A stretch of 64,000 bases of DNA from Actinomadura luteofluorescens (GTDB lineage Bacteria; Actinomycetota; Actinomycetes; Streptosporangiales; Streptosporangiaceae): NCBI RefSeq assembly GCF_013409365.1, contig NZ_JACCBA010000001.1, positions 5,642,001-5,706,000 of the forward strand, written 5' to 3'. Position 1 is the first letter of the stretch, and every line of letters begins with the position of its first letter. A model generated the notes under the pieces. That model did no database searches. It worked only from the letters and a program-made list of their open reading frames with translations, and was not told the DNA's origin. The position numbers and the translations under genes were made by a program. Of the stretch, positions 1 to 7,689 are shown piece after piece.

Positions 1-314
1 AGGTCGTCTACGACGAGGAGAAGAAGGCCGGCGTCACCAACCTCCTGCGGATCTTCTCCGCGCTGGAGGGCACCTCCGTCCCCGACCTCGAGAGCCGGTA
101 CGCGGGCTCGGGGTACGGGCAGTTCAAGAAGGACCTCGCGCAGGTCGTCCTCGACACGTTCACGCCGATCAGGGAGCGCACCCTCACGCTGCTGGAGGAC
201 GAGGAGCGGCTCGACCGGGTGCTCGCCCTCGGCGCCGAGCGCGCGTCCAGGGTCGCCACCGCGACGATGGAGACCGTGCGCCAACGGGTGGGATTCGTGG
301 GACGTGGTCGCTGA
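1..314 (+). CDS. trpS: Tryptophanyl-tRNA synthetase, C-terminal part (5' end outside window)
   Basis: The window opens inside this gene; the reading frame begins at base 3 and ends at TGA 312-314, giving about 103 residues. The segment resembles the helical C-terminal part of bacterial TrpS: an 'NLLRIFSALEG' stretch, then 'YGQFKKDLAQVV', then a charged helix reaching the end. Full-length TrpS attaches tryptophan to tRNA-Trp in the cytoplasm. The class I HIGH and KMSKS motifs lie upstream and cannot be checked here. The downstream 2'-5' RNA ligase-like gene overlaps its end, so the two are probably co-transcribed. The assignment rests on this C-terminal similarity and on gene order known from related actinobacteria. 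Confidence 0.85.
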   Translation, partial: VVYDEEKKAGVTNLLRIFSALEGTSVPDLESRYAGSGYGQFKKDLAQVVLDTFTPIRERTLTLLEDEERLDRVLALGAERASRVATATMETVRQRVGFVGRGR

Positions 315-957
315 CGGCCCCGCTCCCGACGCAGCGGAGGGCCCTCGGAAGGCGCCCTCCGCCGCCGGGGGCGCGACCCCTGGCGAGGGCGGCGGCGTGC
401 GCACGATCGGCGTCGCCATCCCCATTCCCGACCCGTACGGCGCGTTCCTGCAGGCCCGGCGCGCCTCGTTCGGCGACCCGCTCGCCCACGCGATCCCGAC
501 GCACATCACGCTGCTGCCCCCGACCGAGGTCCCCGAGCCCGAGATCGACGCCATCGAGGCGCATCTGCGCGGCGTCGCGAGCACCGAGACCCCGTTCCCG
601 ATCAGGCTGCGCGGCAGCGGAACGTTCCGGCCGGTTTCGCCGGTCGTCTTCGTGGCCCTCGCCGAGGGGATCGGCGGCTGCGAGCGGGTCCAGGCGAAGG
701 TGCTGACGGGTCCGCTGGCTCGGCCGCTGCCGTTCCCGTACCACCCGCACGTCACCATCGCCCACCACCTCCCCGAGAGCGTCATGGACCAGGCGTTCAA
801 GGAGCTCGCCGGCTACAGCGCCGACTTCGAGGCGTGGGGCTTCTCCTTGTACGAGCACGGGCAGGACGGCGTGTGGCGCCCGCAGTGCGACTTCATCTTC
901 GGGGACGGCGCGGTGCCTTCGCCGGGCGGCAACCGCGGCGGGCCCGCGCCCCGATGA
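304..957 (+). CDS. 2'-5' RNA ligase family protein (2H phosphoesterase fold)
   Basis: From GTG 304 the product is 217 residues. It carries both signature motifs of the 2H phosphoesterase superfamily: 'HITL' at residues 67-70 and 'HVTI' at 149-152, about 80 residues apart as expected for LigT/ThpR-like enzymes. The family handles 2'-5' or cyclic phosphodiesters in RNA or nucleotides; the substrate here is unknown. The first 31 residues are Gly/Ala/Pro-rich and lie before the conserved fold, so GTG 397 (starting VRTIGVAI) is a credible alternative start. The 304 start overlaps the trpS stop by 11 bases, which suggests translational coupling. It is certain as a gene; its function is known only at family level. 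Confidence 0.8.
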   Translation: MVADGPAPDAAEGPRKAPSAAGGATPGEGGGVRTIGVAIPIPDPYGAFLQARRASFGDPLAHAIPTHITLLPPTEVPEPEIDAIEAHLRGVASTETPFPIRLRGSGTFRPVSPVVFVALAEGIGGCERVQAKVLTGPLARPLPFPYHPHVTIAHHLPESVMDQAFKELAGYSADFEAWGFSLYEHGQDGVWRPQCDFIFGDGAVPSPGGNRGGPAPR

Positions 958-1051
958 ACGGATCCGGGGTGAGCGGCGCCACAAGACGCTGCGTTGACCG
1001 GATGATTACCGTCTGCGGCATCGAGTGACGCGCGTTGGGTACGTTGCGTGC

Positions 1052-2185
1052 ATGCGGCAGGTGATCGGCAGGGTCCAACGGCGGAGCGAGTCCCTGTTCG
1101 GCGACGGGAAGGCGCTGCTGCAACGTTCCCGGGAGCGGTCCCGGTGGTTCGACCACCAGGCGCGCGCGTTCGAGCGGTACCAGGAGCGCCGCGGCGACCG
1201 GCTCGCGGCCGCCCTCACCAGCTACGCGTTCCTGTCGTTCTTCCCGCTGATGGCGCTGGCGTACGCGCTGCTCGGCTACCTCGTCGGGGTCAGCGACGAG
1301 GCCCGCGCCTACTTCGTCCGGGCGATCAACTCGCAGCTGCCGGGGCTCGCCGGCCAGCTCGACGTCGAGCAGATCGCGCAGTCCAAGACCGCCGTCGGCG
1401 TCCTCGGGCTGGTCGCGCTGCTGTTCACCGGGATCGGCTGGGTGCAGGTCCTGCGCGAGTCCCTGCGCGACATCTGGGGCAACGAGCCGGGCGGCGGCGG
1501 CAACTTCTTCCTGAAGCGGCTCTGGGACGCGTCCGTGCTGGCGTTCCTCGGCCTGATCCTGATCTGCGGCATGGCGGTCACGACGGTCGCGACCTCCGCC
1601 ACCCACACCGTCCTCGGCTGGCTCGGCCTGGAGGACGTCCCCGGCGCCGGGACCGGGCTGCGGCTGCTGTCCCTCGCCTGCGCGATCTTCTTCGACACCG
1701 TGGTCTTCCTGGCCCTGTTCACCCGGCTGTCGGGCACCCGGGCGCCCTGGCGCCGGATCATCCGGGGCGCGCTGTTCGGCGCGGTCGGCTTCGAGATCCT
1801 CAAGCAGATCGCGGCGTTCCTGATCGGGCGGACGACGCAGAACCCCGTCTACGGCACGTTCGCGGTGCTGGTCGGGCTGATGGTGTGGATCAACATAGCG
1901 ACCCGGTTCGCCCTGTTCGTCGCCGCCTGGACGGCGACCCGCCGCGTCGTGCTCACCGCGGACGCCGCCAACCCGGAGAACAGCGCCGACCGCGCGGAGG
2001 TGGAGGCGCTCCAGGAGCGCGCGGGCGAGAAGCCCGGCCGCCACGAGAAGCCGTCCTCGGGCGAGGACCCGCCCGAGGACGAGGCCCCGGATCGCCGGAG
2101 CGGGCCGGGCCGCCACGAGAGGCCGGCCGGGACCGGCGACGCGGTCAAGGACGAGAAGCCGCTGGGAACCGGGAAACCGGCCTGA
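1052..2185 (+). CDS. YihY/virulence factor BrkB family inner membrane protein
   Basis: The product is 377 residues from ATG 1052; an in-frame GTG at 1025 would add nine residues. It has about six hydrophobic segments in the YihY/BrkB pattern: a 'LTSYAFLSFFPLMALAYALLGYL' region near residue 60, further helices near 130, 170, 220 and 250, and the family-like stretch 'NPVYGTFAVLVGLMVWINIATRF'. The last ~90 residues are hydrophilic, rich in Glu, Arg and Pro, and probably cytoplasmic. YihY proteins are poorly characterised; the old 'ribonuclease BN' name for this family was a misassignment. The gene stands alone between the RNA ligase-like gene and a convergent NTF2-like gene. Confidence 0.85.
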   Translation: MRQVIGRVQRRSESLFGDGKALLQRSRERSRWFDHQARAFERYQERRGDRLAAALTSYAFLSFFPLMALAYALLGYLVGVSDEARAYFVRAINSQLPGLAGQLDVEQIAQSKTAVGVLGLVALLFTGIGWVQVLRESLRDIWGNEPGGGGNFFLKRLWDASVLAFLGLILICGMAVTTVATSATHTVLGWLGLEDVPGAGTGLRLLSLACAIFFDTVVFLALFTRLSGTRAPWRRIIRGALFGAVGFEILKQIAAFLIGRTTQNPVYGTFAVLVGLMVWINIATRFALFVAAWTATRRVVLTADAANPENSADRAEVEALQERAGEKPGRHEKPSSGEDPPEDEAPDRRSGPGRHERPAGTGDAVKDEKPLGTGKPA

Positions 2186-2216
2186 CCCGGAAGCCGGCCG
2201 AGCCGGGGAAGGCCGC

Positions 2217-2669
2217 TCAGGACCAGAAGGCGTCGTCGGCGTACTGGTCCTCGGCCAGCGTCCGGATCTCGGTGATCTTCCCGTCGCGGATGCGGAACAG
2301 GTCGACGGCGCGGGCGTCCAGGATCCGGCCGGCGCGCTCGGCGTAGGTCTGCACGAGGGCCGCGCCGTGCTCGTCGTTGGCCATGACCGAGTAGGGCTCG
2401 GTGTGGAACGTCCCGCCGGACAGCTCGAACAGCCGGACGTAGAAGCCCAGGACCTCCTCGGGCGTCCGGTACTCGCCGCAGACGGGCCCGCGCCCGGGGA
2501 CGCGGTGGACGACGTCGTCGGCGAGCAGCCCGCGGATGAGGCCCATGTCGCCCTTGGCGAAGGCCGTGTAGCCGTCCTTCAGCAGCGTGACGTTCGGATG
2601 CTCGTACGCCGGCGGCGGCTCGGGTGCGAGGGCGGGTGCGCCGGGCATGGGGACGTACAAGTCGGACAT
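2217..2669 (-). CDS. NTF2-like / SnoaL-like domain protein (ketosteroid isomerase fold)
   Basis: This is a 150-residue protein from ATG 2669, preceded by a good ribosome binding site (GGAGGAAA). The pattern fits the SnoaL/NTF2 fold: an N-terminal helix 'LLKDGYTAFAKGDMGLIRGLLADDVVHRVPG', then 'FYVRLFELSGGTFHTEPYSVMANDEHGAALVQTYAERAGR', and an ending of the type 'DLFRIRDGKITEIRTL'. Proteins of this fold may be isomerases, cyclases or simple ligand binders, so no reaction can be named. It is convergent with the YihY gene on its left and is followed upstream by a carboxypeptidase gene on the same strand, 141 bases away. Confidence 0.75.
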   Translation of the reverse strand: MSDLYVPMPGAPALAPEPPPAYEHPNVTLLKDGYTAFAKGDMGLIRGLLADDVVHRVPGRGPVCGEYRTPEEVLGFYVRLFELSGGTFHTEPYSVMANDEHGAALVQTYAERAGRILDARAVDLFRIRDGKITEIRTLAEDQYADDAFWS

Positions 2670-2810
2670 GGCGCATTTCCTCCCCGCGGCGCCGTTCCGC
2701 CGTCCCCCGGCGGTGACGCGATCACCGGCGCCACCGCGAGCGTAAGCCCGCCGGAGGCGGAGGTGCCAGGCTCGTGGGAAGGGGTGGACGAAGCTTTACC
2801 GGCCTGCGCT

Positions 2811-4154
2811 CTACCGGCCGGCGCGGTAGCGGGCCGCCTCCAGGCGCCGCCTGCGGCGCAGCACCACGAACAGCGCCGTGATCGCGAGCAGGGCGCCCAC
2901 CGCGCCGCCGCCGACGAGCAGCCACATGCGGGAGGAGTCGTCGGAGGCGAGCGGCGCGTCGGGCAGCACGCCCGAGCGGCCGTCCTTGCGGGTCTGCTCG
3001 ATGTCGCCGGGCGGCACGAGCGAGCCCACCGGCGCGACCTTGCCGCGGGCGGCGAAGCCCCAGTTCAGCAGCTTGGCCGCGTACGCCGAGGGCGGCATGT
3101 CCGCGCGCATCAGCGAGATCACGATCGTGTGCCCGCCGCGGCGCGCCTGGGCGACGAACGTCTGCTGGGCGGCGATCGTGTAGCCGTTCTTGCCGCCGAG
3201 CATCCCCGGGTAGGCCAGCCGCTCGCCCGGGAGCATGTGGTTGTGCGTGTGGATCGGGTACCCGCCGACCTTCTTGCCCTTCTTGCGCTCCTTCTTCGTC
3301 GGGGGCGCCGGGAACTGGAAGTCGATCGCCTGCATGTAGGCGCGGTACTCGGGGTTCTTCATCCCCTCGCGCAGGATGAGCGCGAGGTCGTAGGCCGAGG
3401 TGTGCTGCGTCCGGACGTTCAGCCCGAGGTCCTTGTCCAGGCCGTTCGGCGACCCGGCGAGCGTGTCGCGCGCGTTGATCCGCCTGGCCTCGGCGTTCAT
3501 GTCGGCGAGGGTCGTGCGCATCCCGCCGTCGGCCTCGGCCAGCGTCACCGCCGCGTCGTTGGCCGACATCATCAGCAGCGCGTGGAACAGGTCGGAGACC
3601 TTGTACTGCATCTTCGGGGTCAGCCCGACCTTGGTGCCCTCGGTGTCGCACGCCTTCTGGGACGGCCGGACGAGCCGGTTCGGGTCCAGCTTGGGGACGA
3701 GCGTCAGCGCGGTGAGGGTCTTGAGCGTGCTGGCGGGCAGGTAGTGCCCGTGCGGGTCCTTGGCGGCCAGGACCTGGCCGGTGTCGGCGTCCGCGATCAG
3801 GTACGAGGCCGCCTTGATCTTCGGCGGGGCCGGGACGCCCGGGGCGGTGCCCGCGACGACGCCGCGGCTCGCGAGCTGGGGCCCGCCCACGGTCTGCCCG
3901 GACGGCGGCGGCGCGCTGGGCGACGCCTCGACGCGCACTCCCGTGCCGGAAGGGCCCGCGGCGCGGGCGGCGCCGGCCGGGGCGGCGGCGAACGCGGGGG
4001 CCGCCGCGAGCGAGGCGGCCGTGACCGGCAGGGTGATCAACGTCAGGGCGCGGCGGACGCCGGCCGGCCCTCGTCGCTGTCGTGGCAAGCTCCCGACGCT
4101 CCTCAATCCTGTGGGAGCGCGATCGCTCCCGGCGCGCAGGCGCCCAACGCCCAT
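2811..4154 (-). CDS. D-alanyl-D-alanine carboxypeptidase, membrane anchored (penicillin-binding protein, S11-like)
   Basis: The product is 447 residues from ATG 4154. Penicillin-binding motifs appear in order: SxxK as S142-T-L-K145, SxN as S197-A-N199, and the third motif as K322-N-G324 (KNG instead of the usual KTG). Such enzymes trim the terminal D-Ala from peptidoglycan pentapeptides outside the membrane. An N-terminal hydrophobic stretch (about residues 36-58) followed by Ala/Pro-rich sequence looks like a signal peptide. A hydrophobic segment at about 409-433 followed by an Arg-rich tail is a C-terminal membrane anchor. KNG variants occur in actinobacterial members, so activity is expected. 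The SxxK/SxN pair makes the class call firm. Confidence 0.92.
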   Translation of the reverse strand: MGVGRLRAGSDRAPTGLRSVGSLPRQRRGPAGVRRALTLITLPVTAASLAAAPAFAAAPAGAARAAGPSGTGVRVEASPSAPPPSGQTVGGPQLASRGVVAGTAPGVPAPPKIKAASYLIADADTGQVLAAKDPHGHYLPASTLKTLTALTLVPKLDPNRLVRPSQKACDTEGTKVGLTPKMQYKVSDLFHALLMMSANDAAVTLAEADGGMRTTLADMNAEARRINARDTLAGSPNGLDKDLGLNVRTQHTSAYDLALILREGMKNPEYRAYMQAIDFQFPAPPTKKERKKGKKVGGYPIHTHNHMLPGERLAYPGMLGGKNGYTIAAQQTFVAQARRGGHTIVISLMRADMPPSAYAAKLLNWGFAARGKVAPVGSLVPPGDIEQTRKDGRSGVLPDAPLASDDSSRMWLLVGGGAVGALLAITALFVVLRRRRRLEAARYRAGR

Positions 4155-4600
4155 GACTCCCCCCGAAGACTAGGCGACCTATCCGGCGAAGAGGTACCCG
4201 ATCGCGAATCCGGCATGCGCGGGGCGGAGGCGACGGACGTGACGTACGGAGCGCCGGTCGTATCGCGGTACGTATGGGGCGGGGCCGATCGGTTACCATC
4301 CGTCATGGACGGGATTTTGAGACGGGCTGACGGTATTTTGGACGGGCTGACTAGTTCGATCTAGTGGTGCGCAGACCGAGATCGATGACCGAAAAGTAGG
4401 ACGTCCGCCCGCGTTCCGACGGCTCGCATGAGTCAATTGATCCGCAAAGGGCATGGACGCCCGGCAGGGGGCGGGCACGGACGCCATCATGGAACGAACA
4501 CGTGACCTGGACCGGCGTTTGTCCAGGCTTAGGGACCCGCTGGCTGAATTGCGCCACGTGCCACGCAACGACCTGCAAGGATTGTGGACGGAGGTTGGCC
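4155..4600. other. Intergenic region between divergent carboxypeptidase and glutamate-cysteine ligase genes
   Basis: This 446-base gap must hold the promoters of both divergent genes. It is clearly less GC-rich than its surroundings near 4300-4450. The most visible structure is the tandem repeat listed at 4308-4351, followed at once by CTAG-TTCGAT-CTAG. I see no convincing coding sequence. A frame open upstream of the ligase start contains a cluster of Cys codons (about 4550-4590), but it sits before a good ribosome binding site and shows no family resemblance. No clear -35/-10 pair could be assigned. Confidence 0.5.
4308..4351 (+). repeat. Two-copy tandem repeat (21-bp period) in the divergent promoter region
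   Basis: Copy one (4308-4331) and copy two (4329-4351) share the pattern GACGG(G/T)ATTTTG, then GACGGGCTGAC, with one substitution and a one-base length difference; they share the three bases GAC. Being nearly two helical turns apart, they could bind a dimer on one DNA face. The T-runs stand out in this GC-rich genome. Whether they serve the carboxypeptidase or the ligase gene is unknown. Confidence 0.6.
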
Positions 4601-5767
4601 GTGGCCATTGACTTCAACGCATCGCACGGGTCGACGCTGGGCGTCGAGTGGGAGATCCAGCTCGTCGATGCGGAGACCAGGCACCTGCGGCAGGACGCAC
4701 GCGAGGTGCTCGCCGCCCTGCCTTCGCTCAGCGAGGACGGCGACAACCCCCGCGTCCGCCACGAGCTGATGGAGTCCACCATCGAGGTGGTGACCGGGAT
4801 CAGCGACACCGTCGGCGAGGCCAAGGCCGACCTGTCCGGCACCCTCACCGCCCTGCGCACCGCCGCCGCCGACCGCGGCCTCGCCCTGGCCTGTACGGGC
4901 ACCCACCCGATCAGCGACTGGCGGGAGGCGGTGATGGCGCCCATGGGGCGCTACGCCCAGCTGATCGAGGAGATGCAGTGGCTGGCCCGGCGCATCCAGA
5001 CGTTCGGCGTTCACGTCCACGTCGGCATCTCCGACGCCGCCAAGGTGATCCCGATCGTCAACGCGCTCTCGTCCTACCTTCCGCACTTCCTCGCGCTCAC
5101 CGCGTCCAGCCCGTTCTGGAGCGGCAGCGACACCGGCCTCGCGTCCTGCCGGGCGGTCGTGTTCGGCCAGATGCCCACGGCCGGACCGCCCCACTTGCTA
5201 GACGACTGGGCGGCCTTCGAGGATTACATGGACACGCTGATGCGTTCGGGAACCATAAGGAGCATCAAGGAGGTCTGGTGGGACATCCGGCCGCATCCTG
5301 ACTTCGGCACCGTCGAGATCAGGATGTTCGACGGGATTCCCACCCTGCGTGAGGTGGGGATGGCCGCCGCGCTGTGCCAGAGCCTCGTCACGCTGTTCGA
5401 GCAGCAGCTGGACCGCGGGTACACGCTGCCCCGGCCGGCCGCCTGGGTGGTCCGCGACAACAAGTGGCGCGCCACGAGGTACGGTCTCGACGCCATCGTC
5501 ATCACCGACGACACGGGGAACACCGCTCCGCTCCGCGACGACCTGTACGAGCTGATCAGGGAGCTGGAGCCGGTCGCCGACCGGCTCGGCTGCGCCGAGG
5601 AGCTCAAGGTGGCCGGCGAGGTGCTGGAGCACGGCGCCCCGTACGAGCGCCAGCGCGCGATCCGCGCCGGCGGCGGGACGCTGGAGAACATCGTCGACGC
5701 GGCGGTCACCGAGCTCGCGGAGGACAGGTTCGTCACACTGGGGGAGGTCGCACATGCCGGAGCCTGA
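4601..5767 (+). CDS. Carboxylate-amine ligase, YbdK-type glutamate-cysteine ligase family 2
   Basis: GTG 4601 is chosen because GGAGG lies 6 bases upstream (4590-4594) and the family fold begins directly after it; the product is 388 residues. It starts with the substrate-domain signature 'STLGVEWEIQLVD'. Further family-like stretches are 'RHELMESTIEVVTG' near residue 55, 'TFGVHVHVGI' near 135, and 'DIRPHPDFGTVEIRMFDG' near 230. Family 2 ligases join glutamate to cysteine in an ATP-dependent manner; YbdK itself is a weak enzyme, so the true substrate may differ. Its stop overlaps the start of the M20 amidohydrolase by 14 bases, indicating a two-gene operon. Confidence 0.85.
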   Translation: MAIDFNASHGSTLGVEWEIQLVDAETRHLRQDAREVLAALPSLSEDGDNPRVRHELMESTIEVVTGISDTVGEAKADLSGTLTALRTAAADRGLALACTGTHPISDWREAVMAPMGRYAQLIEEMQWLARRIQTFGVHVHVGISDAAKVIPIVNALSSYLPHFLALTASSPFWSGSDTGLASCRAVVFGQMPTAGPPHLLDDWAAFEDYMDTLMRSGTIRSIKEVWWDIRPHPDFGTVEIRMFDGIPTLREVGMAAALCQSLVTLFEQQLDRGYTLPRPAAWVVRDNKWRATRYGLDAIVITDDTGNTAPLRDDLYELIRELEPVADRLGCAEELKVAGEVLEHGAPYERQRAIRAGGGTLENIVDAAVTELAEDRFVTLGEVAHAGA

Positions 5768-7418
5768 GCAACCGGACCGCGCCGGGAACCCCGCGAACAC
5801 CGATCCCGCGAGCACCGATCCCGCGAGCAGACCCGAGAACGACACGTCGTACGAGAACGATTCCGAGAACCGCACCGCTTCCACCAACGAGAACATCACC
5901 CGGCGGGCGCCGTTCGGCACCGCCATCGCGCAGGGGGCGCACATGACACATCCGGGACCCGGGGTGATGCCCGGCCTTGAACCACCCGCCGCCCCGGGAC
6001 TTGAGGGTCCCGAGGGCCGGGAGGACCGGGGGGCCGCCTCCGGCCCCGCCGGAGCGAACCCGATGGTGCCCGGCGGGCCCGTCCCGGGCGACGCCGAGCG
6101 CGCCGCGCCGCGGCGGGACGCCTCCGTCGCGGCGGCCGGAGCCCCGGTCGTGGCCGGGATCCCGGCGGTGCTCGGCGGTGCCGTGCTGCAACCGCAGCTC
6201 GACGCGTTCCTCGCCGCGCACGAGGCGGAGCTGATCGCGTTCCGCCGCGACCTGCACATGCACCCCGAGCTCGGCTACGCCGAGCACCGCACGACCCGCA
6301 GGCTCGCCGAGCGGCTCCGCGCGGCCGGGCTGGAGCCGGTGATCCTGCCGAAGGGCACCGGGCTGTTCTGCGACATCGGCCCCGCCGACGGCACCACCGT
6401 GGCGCTGCGGGCCGACATCGACGCGCTCCCGCTGCAGGACGAGAAGGAGGGCGTCGCCTACCGGTCGACCGTCCCCGGCGTCGCGCACGCGTGCGGCCAC
6501 GACGTGCACACCACGATGGTGCTGGGCGCGGGCCTGTTCCTGGCCCAGCAGGCGGAGGCGGGGCTGCTGCCCGGCCGCGTCCGGCTGCTGTTCCAGCCGG
6601 CCGAGGAGACGCCCGGCGGCGCGCTGGACGTCATGGCCGCCGGCGGCATCGCGGGCGTCGACCGCGCGTTCGCGCTGCACTGCGACCCCCGCATCGAGGT
6701 CGGCCAGCTCGGGCTGCGCACCGGCCCGATCACCGCGGCCTGCGACAAGGTCTACGTGAAGGTCACCGGGCCCGGCGGGCACACCGCCCGGCCGCACCTG
6801 ACCGCCGACCTGGTCTACGCCCTCGCCAAGATCGTCACCGAGCTGCCGTCCGCGCTGTCGCGGCGCGTCGACCCGCGCTCCAGCCTGTCGCTGGTGTGGG
6901 GGCGCGTGTCGGCCGGGTCGGTCGCCAACGCCATCCCCGACGACGGGATCGCCGAGGGCACCGTCCGCTGCCTGGACGACGAGGCGTGGCACCGGGCGCC
7001 GGAGATGATGAAGGCGCTGCTGCAGTCGGTCGCCGCCGCCTACGACGTGGAGGCGTCGCTGGAGTACGTCCGGGGCGTCCCGCCGACCGTGAACGAGGCG
7101 GCCAGCGTGCAGATGTTCCGCGACGCCGCCGCCCAGGTCATGGACGAGGACGGCGTCGTGCCGACCCCGCAGAGCCTCGGCGGCGAGGACTTCGGCTGGT
7201 ACCTGGAGTCGATCCCGGGCGCCCTCGCCCGGCTCGGCGTCCGCACTCCCGGCGCGCCCGGCGAGTACGACCTGCACCGGGGCGACTTCGACGTCGACGA
7301 GCGGTGCATCGCCGTCGGCACGAAGGTGCTGAGCGCCACCGCGCTGACCGCGCTGTGGGACGGCGGCCGTCCCGGTGACGGTGACGCCGAAGCGATCGAG
7401 GGCGCCGCGCTCGCCTGA
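5754..7418 (+). CDS. M20 family amidohydrolase / N-acyl-amino-acid hydrolase
   Basis: The product is 554 residues from ATG 5754, with a purine-rich ribosome binding site (GGGGAGG) inside the preceding gene. The peptidase M20 core starts near residue 148: 'RRDLHMHPELGYAEHRTTRRLA', then 'RADIDALPL', the metal-binding 'HACGHDVHT', 'FQPAEETPGGA', a dimerisation region with 'GGHTARPH', and 'LGGEDFGWYL' near the end. Such enzymes hydrolyse amide bonds of N-acyl amino acids or related amides in the cytoplasm. The first ~147 residues are disordered (DPAS repeats, then Gly/Pro/Ala-rich) and are not part of the fold; ATG 5943 would remove 63 of them. In mycobacteria, amiA/amiB genes of this family lie in a comparable neighbourhood. 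Confidence 0.85.
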   Translation: MPEPEQPDRAGNPANTDPASTDPASRPENDTSYENDSENRTASTNENITRRAPFGTAIAQGAHMTHPGPGVMPGLEPPAAPGLEGPEGREDRGAASGPAGANPMVPGGPVPGDAERAAPRRDASVAAAGAPVVAGIPAVLGGAVLQPQLDAFLAAHEAELIAFRRDLHMHPELGYAEHRTTRRLAERLRAAGLEPVILPKGTGLFCDIGPADGTTVALRADIDALPLQDEKEGVAYRSTVPGVAHACGHDVHTTMVLGAGLFLAQQAEAGLLPGRVRLLFQPAEETPGGALDVMAAGGIAGVDRAFALHCDPRIEVGQLGLRTGPITAACDKVYVKVTGPGGHTARPHLTADLVYALAKIVTELPSALSRRVDPRSSLSLVWGRVSAGSVANAIPDDGIAEGTVRCLDDEAWHRAPEMMKALLQSVAAAYDVEASLEYVRGVPPTVNEAASVQMFRDAAAQVMDEDGVVPTPQSLGGEDFGWYLESIPGALARLGVRTPGAPGEYDLHRGDFDVDERCIAVGTKVLSATALTALWDGGRPGDGDAEAIEGAALA

Positions 7419-7430
7419 CCTCCGCCCGCC

Positions 7431-7465
7431 GGCCGGGCCTGATCACCAGGAGTGATCGCCCGGCC
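7431..7465 (+). terminator. Intrinsic terminator-like hairpin after the M20 gene
   Basis: The stem GGCCGGGC/GCCCGGCC extends through an inner GATCAC/GTGATC pairing around a CAGGA loop, with a two-base bulge. It lies 13 bases after the stop codon. No U-tract follows, which is common in GC-rich actinobacteria. Confidence 0.7.
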
Positions 7466-7689
7466 GGTCGCCTTCCGTCCTTCCGGACGCCGCGCACGAG
7501 GGCTCACGTGCCGGTCAGCGCCGTGCATGGCCGCGCTGACCTGTGGCGATATGCCTACGCATTGGTAACGGACCTGTTGCGAAACCGTGCAAGCGGGAAG
7601 TTTGCCCTCATTAGCGAGGTAGCGTCCCAACGATTTCGGTGACCGGATCGGTCACCGGACCGTGGGTGGGGAACGGAAGGAGCGCTACC
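7466..7689 (+). promoter_or_regulatory. Upstream region of the nucleoside transport operon with a 21-bp palindrome
   Basis: The region after the hairpin must contain the promoter of the BMP lipoprotein operon. Its clearest element is CGGTGACCG-GAT-CGGTCACCG at 7637-7657: nine-base perfect arms with a three-base centre, 32 bases before the TTG start. It could be a repressor operator or a hairpin in the 5' leader. The stretch around 7560-7620 is less GC-rich (TTGCGAAACC, AAGTTTGCC), as expected of a promoter, but I cannot fix the -35/-10 boxes. Confidence 0.6.

Noticed and set aside
4502..4600. An N-terminal extension of the YbdK-type ligase with several Cys codons resembling a zinc knuckle
   Set aside because: A good ribosome binding site and the family start lie at 4601; the Cys cluster has no conserved spacing and lies in the promoter region.
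4601..5767. The ligase as EgtA or a true GshA
   Set aside because: The sequence fits the YbdK (family 2) type and no ergothioneine or mycothiol genes are adjacent, so only the family is claimed.
7639..7689. An earlier GTG start for the BMP lipoprotein
   Set aside because: It lies within the 9-3-9 palindrome, lacks a ribosome binding site, and would put about 17 extra residues before the lipoprotein signal.
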